In this document: piece after piece, positions 25,985 to 33,781 of the stretch
Layout: each line of letters begins with the position of its first letter
Position numbering within the stretch: position 1 is the first letter of the stretch
Origin: Moraxella bovis
GTDB lineage: Bacteria; Pseudomonadota; Gammaproteobacteria; Pseudomonadales; Moraxellaceae
Direction: 5' to 3'
DNA length: 35,963 bases
Assembly (NCBI RefSeq): GCF_002014975.1
Contig: NZ_MUXV01000025.1
Span: 56,121-92,083, forward strand
Made by a program: the position numbers and the translations under genes
Notes under the pieces: generated by a model
What the model was told of the DNA's origin: nothing
The model's input: only the letters and a program-made list of their open reading frames with translations
The model's database searches: none

Positions 25985-26878
25985 TCAAGTCAAATAAAAC
26001 AAACACCACACCGCACACACGCCCAAGACAATCCCCATGCCGTTGATTTTGGATATTTTTTCTTTAAAAATAAATAACCCCACAACCGCCCCCAAACATA
26101 TCACGCCGATATTCATGCCAGCAAATACCAAGGTTGGATCATCTTTGTAGGCTTGATGAGCTTTGATATAAAATAAAATATTAAAAAAGTTTAATGCCCC
26201 CAGCAAAATCCCACTAATCAAACTTTTACCTTGCCATTTGGTTTTATTGATTATTAGATAAATAAATAACAAGACAAATGCCAATATAAAGCTCACAAGT
26301 AAGGTATTGGCAAAGGCATTACCCAATTTTGCCATTTGTTTAAATAAAATATCAATCACGCCATAGCCTGCCCATACTCCGCCTAATATTAAAGCGGTGT
26401 TTTTGATATTTAATGAATTATCTGTTTTGGCATGATTGGTTTTTAGGCTGTTTTTTAAATTGGTTTTTGGATTGGGTTTATAAGTTAGGGCAATGAGTGA
26501 TGAAAACGCCAAAATAATGCCCACACCTTTGGCAAGTGTTAAACTTTCGCCAAAAATGGTAAATGACGCCAATATCGGCAAAAATAACGCCAAACGCTGT
26601 GCCACGTCCGATTTGGCAATGCCAACGAGTTGCACCGCCTTTGCCATGATGATAAATACGCTCGGCAACAGCACGCCCAAGGCGATGACGATAAATGCCC
26701 CATTTGCCATAATTTCGCTGACATTTAAACTAGGCTTTAATAAAAAAATACATAAAATAATGGCGGTAATATAATTCACCAAAATGGCTTGGGCAATATC
26801 AATATCTTGACGGCGTGCCACTTTTAAAAAAATAGACACCAACACACTGGCACAAATGGCAGAGATTAGAAAAATCAT
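25985..26878 (-). CDS. EamA/DMT-superfamily permease
   Basis: The 297-aa hydrophobic protein has about ten predicted membrane helices in two tandem EamA-like halves, separated by a polar loop at about residues 135-155 (PNPKTNLKNSLKTNHAKTDN). This is the standard size and layout of drug/metabolite transporter family proteins, which export or import small metabolites across the inner membrane. The second half ends with the typical IGVICLGAVVGLFIFKEKIS and helix VLGVCAVWCLFYLT. The substrate cannot be told. It is transcribed away from the META-domain gene. Confidence 0.85.
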   Translation of the reverse strand: MIFLISAICASVLVSIFLKVARRQDIDIAQAILVNYITAIILCIFLLKPSLNVSEIMANGAFIVIALGVLLPSVFIIMAKAVQLVGIAKSDVAQRLALFLPILASFTIFGESLTLAKGVGIILAFSSLIALTYKPNPKTNLKNSLKTNHAKTDNSLNIKNTALILGGVWAGYGVIDILFKQMAKLGNAFANTLLVSFILAFVLLFIYLIINKTKWQGKSLISGILLGALNFFNILFYIKAHQAYKDDPTLVFAGMNIGVICLGAVVGLFIFKEKISKINGMGIVLGVCAVWCLFYLT

Positions 26879-26950
26879 GGATGAAATATTTTGTTACAAT
26901 TGGTGTGATATTATAACCATAATTGGGCGTTTGTCAAGTGGCATGAAGGG

Positions 26951-27664
26951 GTGTTCACCAAATTAACCAAGATGTCCACCCTTTTATCAAATTCTCCATT
27001 TGAAATCATCAATATGATGTGTGATAATAAAGCATCAAACTTAACAAGCGCACAGCATGATAAACATAAAAATTTCTATTCTTTATTTATAATGTTACTT
27101 TCTGCCTGCACCAATCACAATCAAAATTCAAAAAATACGATTGAACATGATGTCAATATCACCAATGGCAACAAAGATAACAACAAACCACCGCCAGCAT
27201 TACCAACCAATGATGAATTATTAACCTCCTTAAAATCTAATGATTGGCAAAAATTAGCGTTAACTTATGAAAACATATCCAATCAGTGGCGATTGATTGT
27301 GGTGAGTGATACCAATTTTAACAACATAAATTTGCCAATTGTTAAAAAAGATGATTTTATATTGATTTTTGAAAAAAGTGTAGAATTAGACAATCATTGG
27401 ATGTACATGCCCAATAATTGCAACAGCATGAATGGTGAATTTGTACTCACCAAGACGGGCATAAAAATTCAAGGTAGCCTACCAACAACTGAAATGGCTT
27501 GCTCACCACTACCTAAAGATTTAGATGACAACATTATCCATACTGTTATTTTAAATGGTGATTATGAAATTTATCAAAAAGACATGCAAAAGATTTTAAA
27601 AATAACCCACAATCATCAATATTGGCTATTTATCAACACAGTTGCGACAAAGTCTGGCTTATGA
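26951..27664 (+). CDS. META-domain (HslJ-like) lipoprotein with uncertain start
   Basis: The C-terminal ~110 residues look like a META/HslJ domain: NCNSMNGEFVLTKTGIKIQG, then TTEMACSP, then YEIYQKDMQKILKITHNHQYW. Such proteins are envelope lipoproteins linked to heat or novobiocin resistance in E. coli. A lipobox-like LLSAC lies at about residue 54, preceded by FYSLFIM, but ~45 unrelated residues come before it. A second frame starting at ATG 27057 (MINIKISILYL) would form a better signal peptide but stops just before the lipobox. One lost or gained base at 27060-27090 may therefore have damaged the signal. The GTG at 26951 is only the earliest in-frame start; the true start is unresolved. 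Confidence 0.6.
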   Translation: MFTKLTKMSTLLSNSPFEIINMMCDNKASNLTSAQHDKHKNFYSLFIMLLSACTNHNQNSKNTIEHDVNITNGNKDNNKPPPALPTNDELLTSLKSNDWQKLALTYENISNQWRLIVVSDTNFNNINLPIVKKDDFILIFEKSVELDNHWMYMPNNCNSMNGEFVLTKTGIKIQGSLPTTEMACSPLPKDLDDNIIHTVILNGDYEIYQKDMQKILKITHNHQYWLFINTVATKSGL

Positions 27665-27792
27665 CAAATTTCAAATTCGTTAGATGTGATATTTATTTAA
27701 AGCAAAGCGAATATTTGGGTCATAGTTAATATAAGTTTGATAAGACTTGGCATTCTGCATTTTGATGATTTAGAGAGCATAAAACAGATAAA

Positions 27793-28623
27793 TCACAAAT
27801 GCAAATCATGTCCACATCTATCGCAAAACTTAGCATTGGATGCATGCCCGAATTTACCGCATTTTGGGCAGGTAATGGGGTGTAGCTGTGGTCGCATGGT
27901 GCGTGACAGCTCAGCGGTAAAAATCCCTGTCGGTACGGCAATGATGGAGTAACCCATAATCATCACCATGCTTGCAATCGCTTGCCCTATCGGAGTTTTG
28001 GGGGAAATGTCGCCATAACCCACGGTCGTCAAAGTCACAACCGCCCAATAGATGGATTTGGGGATGCTGGTGTAGCCATTTTCAGGGCCTTCGACCACGT
28101 ACATGACCGAGCCAAAAATGGTCACAAGCAGTAATAATGATAGGAAAAAGACGATGATTTTGTGCTGACTGGTGCGAAAGGCAGCCGCCAAAAACCCTGC
28201 TTGTTGCATGTAGGATTTGAGCTTAAATACCCTAAAAATCCGCAAAATCCGCAAAATCCGCACCACAAGCAAATACTGCGTTCCCACAAAAAAATAACTA
28301 AGATAGCTTGGCAATAACGCAAGCAAGTCAATCACGCCAAAAAAGCTAAACGCATAACGCTTGCGATTGGGGGCGGAGTACAGGCGTAACAAATATTCTA
28401 TGGTAAATAAAATGGTAAAAAACCACTCTGCATAAAAAAACAACCGTCCGTATTGCAAACGCAAATACAGCACACTGTCAAGCATGACCACGACCACGCT
28501 AAGAGCGATACCGATGAGTAGCACCACATCAAAAAATCGTCCCGCAGGCGTGTCAGTGCCTTCGATGACAATGTGGATTTTCTCTTTTAAGGGCAGGCTT
28601 TTTTTGTAAACAGGGGCTTTCAT
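27793..28623 (-). CDS. Voltage-gated-type potassium channel with C-terminal zinc ribbon
   Basis: The 276-aa inner-membrane ion channel has six membrane segments. The S4-like helix carries regularly spaced arginines (VVRILRILRIFRVFKLK, Arg122/125/128/131). The pore loop has the K+ selectivity filter TTVGYGD (199-205). After S6 the chain ends in a short cytoplasmic rubredoxin-like zinc ribbon, C252-P-K-C255 and C267-D-R-C270. No RCK/TrkA-N domain is present, unlike E. coli Kch. It is monocistronic on the minus strand. The channel call is firm; voltage dependence and the role of the zinc ribbon are inferred. Confidence 0.9.
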   Translation of the reverse strand: MKAPVYKKSLPLKEKIHIVIEGTDTPAGRFFDVVLLIGIALSVVVVMLDSVLYLRLQYGRLFFYAEWFFTILFTIEYLLRLYSAPNRKRYAFSFFGVIDLLALLPSYLSYFFVGTQYLLVVRILRILRIFRVFKLKSYMQQAGFLAAAFRTSQHKIIVFFLSLLLLVTIFGSVMYVVEGPENGYTSIPKSIYWAVVTLTTVGYGDISPKTPIGQAIASMVMIMGYSIIAVPTGIFTAELSRTMRPQLHPITCPKCGKFGHASNAKFCDRCGHDLHL

Positions 28624-28742
28624 GCAAGATAGAATGAGAGAAAGATGGGTGTATTTTATAATAAAGTTGGGGCTTGGGATAGTATTTTTACAAAATTCTT
28701 GTTATGATTGATACGTTTTAGGCTTTTTACATTTGATTTATC

Positions 28743-28955
28743 ATGAGAATCATCATCTTAATACTACCCCTTGTCCTGACCGCTTGCATGAACATGACAG
28801 ATTTTTCTGAAAGTAAGCGTCAAACACCCCAAACCTACCCGACTTACAACCCAAATTGCCAACGCCATATCCCAGCCCCACGCACACCACAAGGCTATCC
28901 TGACATGAGTTCGCCTGAATATCAAGAAACGCATCATCGCACACATTGCCCCTAG
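28743..28955 (+). CDS. Small lipoprotein (70 aa), unknown function
   Basis: The start MRIIILILPLVLTAC is a clear lipoprotein signal with lipobox LTAC and the lipidated Cys at residue 15. The mature 56 residues are rich in Pro, Thr, Tyr and His (TPQTYPTYNPNCQRHIPAP; ETHHRTHCP) and contain two more cysteines. The family is not recognised. It stands between the divergent K+ channel and yebC. Confidence 0.65.
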   Translation: MRIIILILPLVLTACMNMTDFSESKRQTPQTYPTYNPNCQRHIPAPRTPQGYPDMSSPEYQETHHRTHCP

Positions 28956-28961
28956 CAAATA

Positions 28962-28990
28962 TTGGCAAATCCGCCCAAACCTTGTATAAT
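28962..28990 (+). promoter_or_regulatory. Promoter of yebC
   Basis: TTGGCA at 28962-28967 and a perfect TATAAT at 28985-28990 are separated by 17 nt. They lie 37 nt before the yebC ATG, with an AAAAGG ribosome site at 29014-29019. Confidence 0.7.
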
Positions 28991-29027
28991 AACCTATTTT
29001 ATTATTTTCATTTAAAAGGTGCATTCT

Positions 29028-29777
29028 ATGGCAGGTCATAGTAAATGGGCGAACATCAAACATCGTAAAGCCAAACAAGATGCTGCAAAAGGCAAAATCT
29101 TTACCAAAATCATTCGTGAAATCGTCTCCGCCAGTAAAGGTGGCGACCCAGACCCTGCCAACAACCCACGCCTGCGTGCCGTGCTAGAAAAAGCCAACGC
29201 CGCCAATATGACCAAAGACGTGATTAAGCGTGCCATTGAGCGTGGTCAAGGAGATGGAGAAGGCGACAACGTCCAAGAAATCACCTATGAAGGCTATGGC
29301 GTGGGCGGTGTGGCGGTCATCGTTGAGACCATGACCGACAATGTCAATCGCACCGTGGGCGAGGTTCGCCATGCGTTTAGCAAGCACGGTGGCAACCTAG
29401 GCACATCAGGCTCGGTGGCGTATTTGTTCTCTAAGCGTGGCGAGATTATTTTTAATGACGTATCTCTTGAAGATAAAGTCATGGAGATTGCCCTAGAAGC
29501 AGGGGCAACTGACATTGAAAATGATGGCGAGAGCTTGCTTGTGATTACCGAACCCAACGACTTTGGGGCGGTGGTGGATGCATTGGCAAATGCTGGCTTA
29601 AAGGCGGACAATATGGAAGTTACAATGTCGCCTTCCACGACTGCGGACATTGATAATATTGATGATGCTCAACGTGTGCTAAAAATGATTGACATGCTAG
29701 AAGATTTGGACGATGTGCAAGAAGTGTATACTAATGTGAATTTTAGCGATGACGTGATGGCACAGCTTGACGCTTAA
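29028..29777 (+). CDS. yebC: YebC/PmpR-family protein (translation or transcription factor)
   Basis: The 249-aa protein starts [23 protein letters not shown], the hallmark of the YebC/PmpR family. The length is typical (about 246). Other family segments include [59 protein letters not shown] and [15 protein letters not shown] near the end. The family was long annotated as a transcriptional regulator and has more recently been linked to relief of ribosome stalling at proline-rich stretches. In E. coli yebC lies near ruvC; here it is followed by a strong terminator and then the restriction-modification island. ATG 29028 is chosen because MAGHSKW is the invariant N-terminus. Confidence 0.95.
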   Translation: MAGHSKWANIKHRKAKQDAAKGKIFTKIIREIVSASKGGDPDPANNPRLRAVLEKANAANMTKDVIKRAIERGQGDGEGDNVQEITYEGYGVGGVAVIVETMTDNVNRTVGEVRHAFSKHGGNLGTSGSVAYLFSKRGEIIFNDVSLEDKVMEIALEAGATDIENDGESLLVITEPNDFGAVVDALANAGLKADNMEVTMSPSTTADIDNIDDAQRVLKMIDMLEDLDDVQEVYTNVNFSDDVMAQLDA

Positions 29778-29794
29778 TTTGCCTATCGTGATGT

Positions 29795-29833
29795 TTGGAT
29801 ATGGCAGAAGTGTCATATCCAATTTTTGTTTTT
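29795..29833 (+). terminator. Rho-independent terminator after yebC
   Basis: A perfect 9-bp stem TTGGATATG/CATATCCAA (29795-29803 and 29814-29822) with a 10-nt loop is followed directly by TTTTTGTTTTT. Confidence 0.88.
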
Positions 29834-29844
29834 AAAGGGGTTTT

Positions 29845-30150
29845 ATGAAAATCACAAATCAAGTAAACCAATTAGAAGATAAAGATTTTTGCCGTCAATT
29901 TATTCGTGCCAATAATGCCATTGAAGGATTATTTTTATCTGACGATGATAAAAAATTTATGGACACCATTGACCCTAATATTTCTGATAAAGAATTTGAA
30001 AATTTGTTATTTGCTCGTCTTGATATTAAAGGTTTAACGAAAGATAAAGTAGATATGCCCTTAATTAAACTTCTTAACCAAGTCCCAAAATCCCAATTAA
30101 CTCGTAGTGGTTTGGAAATCCAAAAGAAATTGCGTGATGAATGGGATTAA
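29845..30150 (+). CDS. Small acidic protein at the start of the RM island (unknown; weak VbhA-like look)
   Basis: This 101-aa soluble protein lies directly after the yebC terminator, with an AAAGGGG ribosome site 4 nt before the ATG. It is rich in Asp/Lys/Leu. The segment FIRANNAIEGLFLSDDDKKF recalls the antitoxin-type 'xAIEGxxLS' helix of VbhA-like Fic inhibitors, but the Ser/Thr of that motif is Asn here and no Fic gene is nearby. It shows no clear helix-turn-helix, so a controller role is not supported. It ends 64 nt before the first methyltransferase and shares the AT-rich composition of the island. Confidence 0.55.
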   Translation: MKITNQVNQLEDKDFCRQFIRANNAIEGLFLSDDDKKFMDTIDPNISDKEFENLLFARLDIKGLTKDKVDMPLIKLLNQVPKSQLTRSGLEIQKKLRDEWD

Positions 30151-30214
30151 AACTTAAACTGCAAAAAATTTATTTTTAAATATTTGATAAATATACCATT
30201 AAAGTTATAGTGCA

Positions 30215-31036
30215 ATGAACACCATATTTTTTAAAGACAGCCGTAATATGCAAGAAGTACCCAATAATAGCGTACATCTTATTATTACTTCGCCACCTTA
30301 TTTTAATATTAAGGACTATGCCAAAGATGGTTATCAGCTAAATAGCCATAGCAATAAACACAGTCAGCAAATTGGCGATATTGATAGCTATGAATATTAT
30401 CTGTCTGAAATGTTAAAAGTTTGGCAAGAATGTGAACGAGTTTTAAAACCGAACGGCAAATTGGTTATCAATACTCCTTTAATGCCAATGTTAAAAAAAG
30501 AGATGAATACCCATTATACCAGACATATTTTTGATTTAAATAGCGACATTCAACAAACCATTTTAAAAAACACCAAACTTTTTTTAATGGACACTTATCT
30601 TTGGAATAGAACCAATTCATCAAAAAAATTAATGTTTGGTTCTTATCCTTATCCAAGAAATTTTTATGCTCAAAATACCACAGAATTTATTACGATATAT
30701 GTAAAAGACGGTAAACCAGATAAAGTATCTGATGAAATTAAAGAAAAAAGTAAATTAAGTAAGCAAGAATGGGTGGAATATACTAAACAAATTTGGGATA
30801 TTCCTATTCCCAGTAAAAATGATTTGGCATTTGGCGTGCATTCAGCGATTATGCCAGAAGAAATCCCAAGACGACTGATTAAACTTTATTCTTTTTACGA
30901 TGATACTGTGCTAGACCCATTTGCAGGCAGTGGTACAACTTTAAAAGTTGCCAAAGAATTGGGGAGGCGTTATATTGGTTATGAGTTAATGGAGCAATAT
31001 AGCGAAGTTATTTGTAAAAAATTAGAAAGTGTTTAA
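30215..31036 (+). CDS. Beta-class DNA amino-methyltransferase (TSPPY type, probably N4-cytosine)
   Basis: The 273-aa enzyme has catalytic motif IV TSPPY (25-29) near the N-terminus and the SAM-binding motif DPFAGSGTT (234-242) near the C-terminus. That is the order of beta-class amino-methyltransferases. A Ser-Pro-Pro-Tyr motif preceded by Thr is typical of N4-cytosine methyltransferases. It could be M2.MboII, the second methylase described for the MboII system (N4-methylcytosine on the complementary strand of GAAGA). Alternatively it could be the partner of the 217-aa nuclease candidate that follows 26 nt downstream. Sequence alone does not settle this. DNA here is visibly AT-rich. Confidence 0.82.
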   Translation: MNTIFFKDSRNMQEVPNNSVHLIITSPPYFNIKDYAKDGYQLNSHSNKHSQQIGDIDSYEYYLSEMLKVWQECERVLKPNGKLVINTPLMPMLKKEMNTHYTRHIFDLNSDIQQTILKNTKLFLMDTYLWNRTNSSKKLMFGSYPYPRNFYAQNTTEFITIYVKDGKPDKVSDEIKEKSKLSKQEWVEYTKQIWDIPIPSKNDLAFGVHSAIMPEEIPRRLIKLYSFYDDTVLDPFAGSGTTLKVAKELGRRYIGYELMEQYSEVICKKLESV

Positions 31037-31062
31037 TTGGTTTTCAATATTGGAGTTTATTG

Positions 31063-31716
31063 ATGTTAATCCCAGTAACAAAAGAACATATTATTACTGC
31101 TGATAAACTAGCAACCATTCGTGAATTGTATGAGTTTAGAAGAGGTGGTTATTATTACAATAACCAAAATAATCCCATTCATCAAAGAATATCGGAATTG
31201 CATGACATAGAAATTCAATCTCAAAGCAACCTATTAACTGGTATCTTATTTGAGATATGCCTATTTGAAACAATATCAGAAACTCTAAGACAAAGATTGA
31301 GAGAGCAAGACTACCATAATGATACCGAAATAAGCAGTAGAATGCGACAAATGAATTTTAGTTACGGATTGACAATTGGCAGGGTTGATGATGGCTATGA
31401 CTATCTTATTGACAGAGCAAACACTCCATACTTGATTGATGTCAAAATGTATGGAACAAGACTATTTACAAATCAAAATCAAGTACAAAATTATAATTTA
31501 TTCGTGGATGCAAGGCAATTCAATAGAAATATTGCCACACAATATGTACAAGGATTTTTAATAGATAACAATAATTCTTTAAGTATTTATGTGGCTGGTT
31601 GGACTGATGAAAATCAATTAGAATATATGGAAAACAGAAACAATTGTTATGCAATTTCCGTAAGAGATTTAAACCAAATAGGTACACTAATAGATATTAT
31701 TTACCAAAATGGTTGA
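31063..31716 (+). CDS. Probable type II restriction endonuclease, PD-(D/E)xK-like
   Basis: The 217-aa protein lies between two methyltransferase genes. The segment YDYLIDRANTPYLIDVKMYG holds an acidic residue (Asp113 or Asp117), a hydrophobic strand and Asp126-Val-Lys128. This fits the D...(D/E)xK catalytic core of PD-(D/E)xK nucleases. An upstream helix carries a candidate Glu (TGILFEICLFE). ATG 31063 has GGAG at 31052-31055; a TTG one codon earlier is possible. The gene overlaps or abuts the next methyltransferase. No family name or recognition site can be assigned from sequence reading. Confidence 0.55.
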   Translation: MLIPVTKEHIITADKLATIRELYEFRRGGYYYNNQNNPIHQRISELHDIEIQSQSNLLTGILFEICLFETISETLRQRLREQDYHNDTEISSRMRQMNFSYGLTIGRVDDGYDYLIDRANTPYLIDVKMYGTRLFTNQNQVQNYNLFVDARQFNRNIATQYVQGFLIDNNNSLSIYVAGWTDENQLEYMENRNNCYAISVRDLNQIGTLIDIIYQNG

Positions 31717-31720
31717 AAAT

Positions 31721-32503
31721 ATGCTAGAAATAAATAAAATACATCAAATGAACTGCTTTGATTTTTTAGACCAAGTGGAAAATAAAAGCGTTCAATTAGC
31801 CGTCATTGACCCGCCTTACAATCTTAGTAAGGCGGATTGGGATAGTTTTGATAGCCATAATGAATTTTTGGCATTTACTTATCGTTGGATTGATAAAGTT
31901 TTAGATAAACTGGATAAAGACGGCTCGCTTTATATTTTTAATACACCATTTAATTGTGCTTTTATTTGTCAATACTTGGTAAGTAAAGGTATGATTTTTC
32001 AAAATTGGATTACTTGGGATAAAAGAGATGGAATGGGTAGTGCCAAAAGGCGTTTTTCCACAGGACAAGAAACCATTTTATTTTTTTCAAAATCCAAAAA
32101 TCACACTTTTAATTATGACGAAGTGCGAGTGCCTTATGAAAGCACCGACAGAATAAAGCACGCCAGTGAAAAAGGCATTTTAAAAAATGGTAAACGCTGG
32201 TTTCCCAATCCTAATGGCAGGTTATGTGGTGAAGTTTGGCATTTTTCTAGCCAACGCCACAAAGAAAAAGTCAATGGCAAAACCGTCAAATTGACCCATA
32301 TTACTCCAAAACCACGCGATTTAATAGAACGCATTATTAGAGCAAGTTCCAACCCCAACGATTTGGTATTAGATTGTTTTATGGGAAGTGGCACAACAGC
32401 AATCGTTGCCAAAAAACTGGGTCGTAATTTTATTGGGTGCGATATGAATGCTGAATATGTTAATCAAGCCAATTTTGTGTTAAATCAACTTGAAATCAAT
32501 TAA
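31721..32503 (+). CDS. mboIIM: Adenine-N6 DNA methyltransferase, matches M1.MboII (GAAGA)
   Basis: From ATG 31721 the product is 260 aa, the reported length of M1.MboII (MboIIA), and the sequence agrees with what I recall of that enzyme. It is a beta-class methyltransferase: motif [13 protein letters not shown] (D30-P-P-Y33), SAM motif DCFMGSGTT (218-226) and [11 protein letters not shown]1.MboII makes N6-methyladenine at the last A of GAAGA and so protects DNA from R.MboII. An in-frame ATG at 31709 would add four residues and overlap the preceding gene by 8 nt. The R gene starts 8 nt after the stop. Confidence 0.88.
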
Positions 32504-32511
32504 GGAAAACT

Positions 32512-33762
32512 ATGAAAAATTATGTCAGCAACATCAATCTTGGTAATTCATCATTAAAATTCATTGATGAAAGATTGCAATCTGAAAATTATCGTGGCAT
32601 TCATTTAAGTCAGCATAACCGCTATGATTTGCCAAAATTAATAGATATTTTGACATTGTTAAATAAACACGCCCCCAACCAATCTTTAATGCAAATCAGA
32701 ACAACTGACATCAGCAAAAGACCGCAGAATATCCCAGAAGAGCAATCTTATGCCGAATTTTGCAATGAAGCCAAAAGTTTAACCAATATTGGCACGCAAG
32801 ATGCAATGCGTAAAAATCTTTTTGTGGATTTTGCAAGAATGGGACTAATCAACCGATATAACGACAAAAAAGTATTAACTGACCCATTCAAAAGGGGCGT
32901 AACAAAATATGTTGCTTTGTCCGATATGGGAGTAAAGTTAATAGACCCAAAATTAGATATATTAAGTAAAAATTTAATTTTTTCTAAGTCGTTAAATAAA
33001 CTATTAACAGGCTTTGTGGAAGATGTTTTAAGTTTGCTAACCAATAGTGATTTAAAAGAAATCAGCTTTGATGAGTTTATGCTGTTTGTTTCAGCAATGA
33101 ATTGTAATTTTAATTTTAGCATTTCCACAGAGCAATGCGAAAGTTTGATAAAAGAATACCGATTATTATCACGAGTACAAAAAAATGCGGTGATTGACAC
33201 TTTAAAATCAGAGCTTATTCCAGACAATTTTAACGGCGATAAAAAAGATAAGCGAGATTATCATAATTGGGCAAATGAAAATCAACAAATATGGACTTTG
33301 TTTGAAAATATTCCATTTTTCATTATGGAAAAAGACAGTAGAAAACTTATTTTAATAACTTCTGATGTAGATTTGTCAAAATACAGTAAATCAAAAATGA
33401 AACGCTCACAACAAGCCAAAAATGATTATTTTAAACACCACAAAGTCAATAAAATAAAAGGCTATGAATTAGACCACATCATTCCTTTATTGGAAGCAGA
33501 AAGCGTGGATGAATATCGTTATTTAGATAACTGGCTTAATTTATTGTACATTGATGGCAAAACACACGCCATTAAAAGTCAAAGCGGTTCAAAATATTAT
33601 ATCTTTACATTTGATGACAATGATTATAATCAGATTTATTTTTTGGACACACAAGGCGATAAACTGTCAATTAACAATGACGATACTGCTTTATTTGACA
33701 AGAATAAAGTACCAAAAATTTATGAATACAATCAAAACTTTATCAACGCCAAAACATCATAA
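32512..33762 (+). CDS. mboIIR: Type IIS restriction endonuclease, matches R.MboII; HNH nuclease motif
   Basis: The 416-aa product has the reported length of R.MboII and directly follows the M1.MboII-like gene, as in the described system. R.MboII binds GAAGA and cuts 8/7 nt downstream. A beta-beta-alpha-metal HNH motif is visible: E319-L-D321-H322, then N340-W-L-N343, then H352-A-I-K355. The N-terminal ~250 residues contain no obvious catalytic motif and presumably bind DNA. The start has a TAAGGA ribosome site. The gene is AT-rich and ends 19 nt before ilvA. The identity comes from memory of the family, not from a database search. Confidence 0.85.
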
Positions 33763-33781
33763 TTATTTTTAAGGAAACCCA

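Noticed and set aside
30184..30211. Promoter TTGATA-16-TATAGT before the first methyltransferase
   Set aside because: The -10 box ends only 3 nt before the ATG, so transcription would begin inside the coding region.
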